A DNA stretch of 8,346 nt from Acidobacteriota bacterium (GTDB taxonomy: Bacteria > Acidobacteriota > UBA6911 > RPQK01 > JADFOI01): NCBI GenBank assembly GCA_029942065.1, contig JAPYTY010000084.1, positions 1-8,346 of the forward strand, read 5' to 3'. Shown here one piece after another: positions 6,064-8,346 of this stretch. The notes below the pieces were generated by a model. The model ran no database searches. It saw only the letters and a list, made by a program, of their open reading frames with translations, and was not told where the DNA came from. How positions within the stretch are numbered: position 1 is the first letter of the stretch; each line of letters opens with the position of its first letter. A program made the position numbers and the translations under genes.

Positions 6064-6981
6064 CTACACTCCCCCTGCATACGGTTTCAGCAGAGCATGG
6101 ATGCATTGATTAAAGGGGGTGGGCACACCCGCTTCGCGTCCCAGCCGGACCACGGCACCATTGAGTGCCTCCAGTTCCAGGGGGTTGCCCCGATCCAGAT
6201 CGGTGTGCATGGAAGCATGCAAATCACGGGCATAGCCATCGATGTAGGAAAGGGTACGATCGAACAGATCATCATCGAGGGCAATCCCCAGAGCACGACC
6301 CACCGACAAGGCTTCCCGCAGGACCGCCATGACCAGATCCCGTCCCTCGGAGAGCTCCAGAAGCTGATGCATCTCACGCCGGGCGGCCGCGGTGGGACCT
6401 GCCAGCGAGACAATGAACACAAATTTACTCCACAGCGCCTTCATCACATCCGGAGCGACCTCGGCCTCGATCCTGGCCTTTTTCAAAACCTCCAGTAGTT
6501 CCGCCGAGCGTTCCTGCCCTTCCCCCGTGGGATGACCGAAAACGATTCGAACCACTTCTCCGTTCTGGCGGATGACTCCCGGAGCGGCGACTCCCGATTC
6601 GATGTAGGCGGCACCCGTGAAGACCTGCCCGTCACTTGTTTCCTCCAGCAGGTCACGGTGGCTTTCCACCCCGTTTTGCAGGGTGAGCACCGACGTCCGG
6701 GGTCCCACCATGGGCCGGATCAAGCGGACCGCTTCCGTATTGTGATAGGTCTTGACGGTGAAGAGAACAAGATCCACCGGCCCCACCTCGGCGGGATCAC
6801 CGGTGGCTTGGACATCGATCCGAAACTGCCCGTGATGATGACTTTTAACCGTCAGGCCCTGCTCTTGAATCGTTTTGAGGTGCTCTCCGCGCGCGATCAG
6901 AAATGTTTCATGCCCGGCCCGGGCCAGCATACTGCCGAAGTAACCACCCACTCCGCCGGCCCCCATTACCGCGATTCGCAT
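6064..6981 (-). CDS. Ketopantoate reductase family protein (PanE/ApbA type, 2-dehydropantoate 2-reductase)
   Basis: A probable NADPH-dependent cytoplasmic reductase of the ketopantoate reductase family, whose classic member makes pantoate for coenzyme A. It has 305 residues, close to the usual length. The Rossmann glycine motif GAGGVGGYFG is at 7-16. Lys77 in VKTY and Asn103 in LQNG match conserved substrate/cofactor residues. The C-terminal helical domain (about 180-300) has WSKF (184-187) and LELEALNG (268-275), where Glu269 aligns with the catalytic-site Glu of E. coli PanE. The start ATG has GAGG 8 nt upstream, and the gene begins 21 nt after the stop of the PD40 gene, which suggests co-transcription. 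The TAG stop falls in a stretch resembling the end of repeat module B. Many bacteria have several paralogues acting on other 2-keto acids, so I leave the symbol blank; true PanE is possible. Confidence 0.88.
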   Translation of the reverse strand: MRIAVMGAGGVGGYFGSMLARAGHETFLIARGEHLKTIQEQGLTVKSHHHGQFRIDVQATGDPAEVGPVDLVLFTVKTYHNTEAVRLIRPMVGPRTSVLTLQNGVESHRDLLEETSDGQVFTGAAYIESGVAAPGVIRQNGEVVRIVFGHPTGEGQERSAELLEVLKKARIEAEVAPDVMKALWSKFVFIVSLAGPTAAARREMHQLLELSEGRDLVMAVLREALSVGRALGIALDDDLFDRTLSYIDGYARDLHASMHTDLDRGNPLELEALNGAVVRLGREAGVPTPFNQCIHALLKPYAGGV

Positions 6982-7002
6982 GCTAAGTGCCTCGTACCAA
7001 GG

Positions 7003-7953
7003 CTACCTCACTTCCTGGAGCATGATGAAGTGCCGGCCGTCGGGCGTCACATCGTAGTTGGCACGGGTCCCGGGGCTCCTCACGAAGTCTCCCTCGAAAA
7101 GCAGCTTGGGCCTGCCGATGATCAGGAGCGGATCGGTGCTGGTCTGGACCACCATTCTCCTGTCTCCCTCGCGATAGAACAATTCGTGTCCGTTGCGTGC
7201 CCACCTCATTTCCGTTCCACCATGGGTCGAAACCCGACTTCTGGCAGTGGCACGGTCGGGAAAGGGACTGATGTAAACCTCATAACGACCCGAGATCAAA
7301 GAGGTATAGGCAAACCAGCGGCTATCCGCTGAAAAGGCCACCCCGCCTTCCGGATATCGAGTGTTCAGATAAAGCCAGGGTTTGCCATCCCCCTTGATCG
7401 GCAGCATCCAGATATCCCGTCCAGTGGTGGGGTGAATCTGGTAGAAGGAAAGCAGGGTGCCGTCGGGCGAGAAGGTCTGGGGACCGTGTCGGTACTCCTG
7501 ATCCGTCAACTGCTCGGCCTCCCCACTTCCGTCGGCGGCTTTCCAGAACACCTCATGTTTTTCAAAGAATGGGGCTCTGCCCGAAGGAGTCATGGGACCT
7601 ATCCGGTTGGATCCAAACAGCATCCGTTTTCCATCGGGACTCCACAGGGGAAAGCGGTTGCTGTCCTGGGAGGTGATCTGGGTCCCCTTGCCGCTGGCGA
7701 TATCGTAGGTCCAGATCTGTGACCGGGGTCCTTGCACCTCGATGGCGACCTGCCGGCCGTCAGGAGAGAGCCGGGGACCGAAGTAAGGCCGGGCGGGCGT
7801 CTTCAGTAGCTCGACATTCCCCTCCCGGTCCACCCACACCATGATGCGGTCGGGAGGGTTGCCGACGGGCCGTTGAGCCAGACCCCAGCCGGCGGTCATG
7901 AGGAACATGGCCAGGGTCATCAATGTCGAGGTCATCTTGGCTTCCCGTCGCAT
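7003..7953 (-). CDS. Secreted PD40 (WD40-like, TolB-type) beta-propeller protein
   Basis: A protein of 316 residues with a Sec signal peptide: basic RREAK, hydrophobic LMTLAMFLMTAGWGLA, likely cut before Gln27. The mature part is a run of PD40 propeller blades marked by SPDG (63-66, 105-108, 162-165), SADS (208-211) and TPDG (303-306), several followed by strands of the IWTYDI or IWMLPI type, giving about six blades. No enzyme domain or catalytic residues are visible; the role is likely protein or ligand binding in the periplasm. Comparable propellers form the C-terminal half of Ser/Thr kinases in Acidobacteriota as I recall, but no kinase domain precedes this one. I chose the ATG at 7953 over the ATG at 7974, because AAAGGGAG lies 6 nt before it while the upstream ATG has no good site; the longer form would add seven residues. 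The methyltransferase stop lies 33 nt upstream. Confidence 0.85.
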   Translation of the reverse strand: MRREAKMTSTLMTLAMFLMTAGWGLAQRPVGNPPDRIMVWVDREGNVELLKTPARPYFGPRLSPDGRQVAIEVQGPRSQIWTYDIASGKGTQITSQDSNRFPLWSPDGKRMLFGSNRIGPMTPSGRAPFFEKHEVFWKAADGSGEAEQLTDQEYRHGPQTFSPDGTLLSFYQIHPTTGRDIWMLPIKGDGKPWLYLNTRYPEGGVAFSADSRWFAYTSLISGRYEVYISPFPDRATARSRVSTHGGTEMRWARNGHELFYREGDRRMVVQTSTDPLLIIGRPKLLFEGDFVRSPGTRANYDVTPDGRHFIMLQEVR

Positions 7954-7959
7954 ATTGAA

Positions 7960-7967
7960 CTCCCTTT
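7960..7967 (-). promoter_or_regulatory. Ribosome binding site of the PD40 gene
   Basis: AAAGGGAG on the minus strand, 6 nt before the ATG at 7953. It decides the start: this site lies inside the seven-codon extension that the upstream ATG at 7974 would require, and that upstream ATG is preceded only by CCCGGATC. Confidence 0.7.
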
Positions 7968-7986
7968 GATGCATGATCCGGGCTGG

Positions 7987-8346
7987 TTACTTTGCCGCCT
8001 CGAAGAGCTTGACCATATCCAGGTAGATATTGAACTCCCGGGTAATTCTGAAACCCGCGCGTCTGATGTTGGCGGCAGTGGGACGGTTCAGTTCCGGACC
8101 TGCCTTTCTGACGATCGGCGTCATCACATCCATCATCGCCCCCAGCAAAAAATTGCCGGGACGAACATGCTCGAACATGAGCATCTGCCCATCCTCCTTC
8201 AGGACTCTGTGGATCTCCTTGAGCCCCCGGACCGGATCGGGAACCGAGCAGAAGGTACAGGAGGTCGCCACCGTGTCGAAGGATTCATCGGGGAATTCCA
8301 GATTCTCGACATCGGCCTCCATCACCTCCAGGCTACCATGATAATG
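7987..8346 (-). CDS. Class I SAM-dependent methyltransferase, UbiE/COQ5-like (5' end outside window)
   Basis: The C-terminal 119 residues of a Methyltransf_11/UbiE-like enzyme; the frame is open to the right edge of the window, so the GTG and ATG at 8320-8325 are probably internal. The visible part has the post-motif I acidic region MEADVENLEFPDESFDTV, a CTFCSVPDP stretch typical of the group, and the strand after the VLKEDGQ turn (LMFEHV). The SAM-binding glycine motif I lies outside. The tail (FNRP-like LNRPTAANIRRAGF, then a final VKLFEAAK) resembles small methyltransferases annotated as phospholipid (phosphatidylethanolamine) or quinone methylases; the substrate cannot be decided from this part. 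It appears to be an upstream member of the same transcript as the PD40 and panE-like genes. Confidence 0.85.
   Translation of the reverse strand, partial: HYHGSLEVMEADVENLEFPDESFDTVATSCTFCSVPDPVRGLKEIHRVLKEDGQMLMFEHVRPGNFLLGAMMDVMTPIVRKAGPELNRPTAANIRRAGFRITREFNIYLDMVKLFEAAK

Noticed and set aside
5778..6080. Small minus-strand open frame in the gap before the thiamine enzyme (100 codons)
   Set aside because: Its peptide comes from repeat modules (AVGALSAPLH recurs as AVGALGAPLH in the other gap) and it overlaps the end of the reductase gene, so it is a repeat artefact.
6532..7332. Plus-strand open frame across the panE-like/PD40 junction (266 codons)
   Set aside because: It spans parts of two well-supported minus-strand genes and has no family resemblance.

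Overview
The window is GC-rich, gene-dense chromosomal DNA from a diderm (Gram-negative) bacterium. It encodes a proton-pumping transhydrogenase subunit, a predicted outer-membrane barrel with a Sec signal and a C-terminal Phe, and a Tat-dependent protein. The mix of a CBM9/DUF5916 barrel, a PD40 propeller ending in a 'TPDGRHFIML' strand, and a Tat-signal thiamine diphosphate enzyme resembles environmental Acidobacteriota or a related uncultured group. That taxonomic placement is inference; there is no rRNA or other marker to settle it.

Layout. (1) 1-1376, plus strand: pntB, missing only its first residues at the window edge; pntA presumably lies just upstream. (2) 1377-1722: a non-coding gap between convergent genes, filled with short hairpin-forming modules and a tandem-like repeat. 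(3) 1723-5781, minus strand: a two-gene unit. A Tat-exported thiamine diphosphate enzyme (3901-5781) is followed 12 nt later by a CBM9/DUF5916 outer-membrane protein (1723-3888). The second gene is cut by a single in-frame TAG at a position where the family normally has Gln; both halves are otherwise open in the same frame. (4) 5782-6063: a second non-coding gap with the same modules as the first, in inverted orientation and reordered. (5) 6064-8346, minus strand: a tightly spaced run of a class I methyltransferase (5' end outside the window), a secreted PD40 propeller protein, and a PanE/ApbA-type ketopantoate reductase. Gaps are 33 and 21 nt, which suggests one transcript.

How the parts may work together. 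PntB is housekeeping redox machinery and is probably unrelated to the rest. The Tat enzyme and the DUF5916 protein would both act beyond the inner membrane, one in the periplasm and one in the outer membrane, and their spacing suggests co-translation, so a shared envelope job is plausible but no substrate can be read from the sequence. The methyltransferase, propeller and reductase give no obvious common pathway.

The most notable points are the lone amber codon in an otherwise intact barrel gene, the export signal on a complete thiamine diphosphate enzyme, and the modular repeats that bracket that gene pair in inverted orientation. I see no tRNA, rRNA, CRISPR array, transposase, integrase or phage gene.
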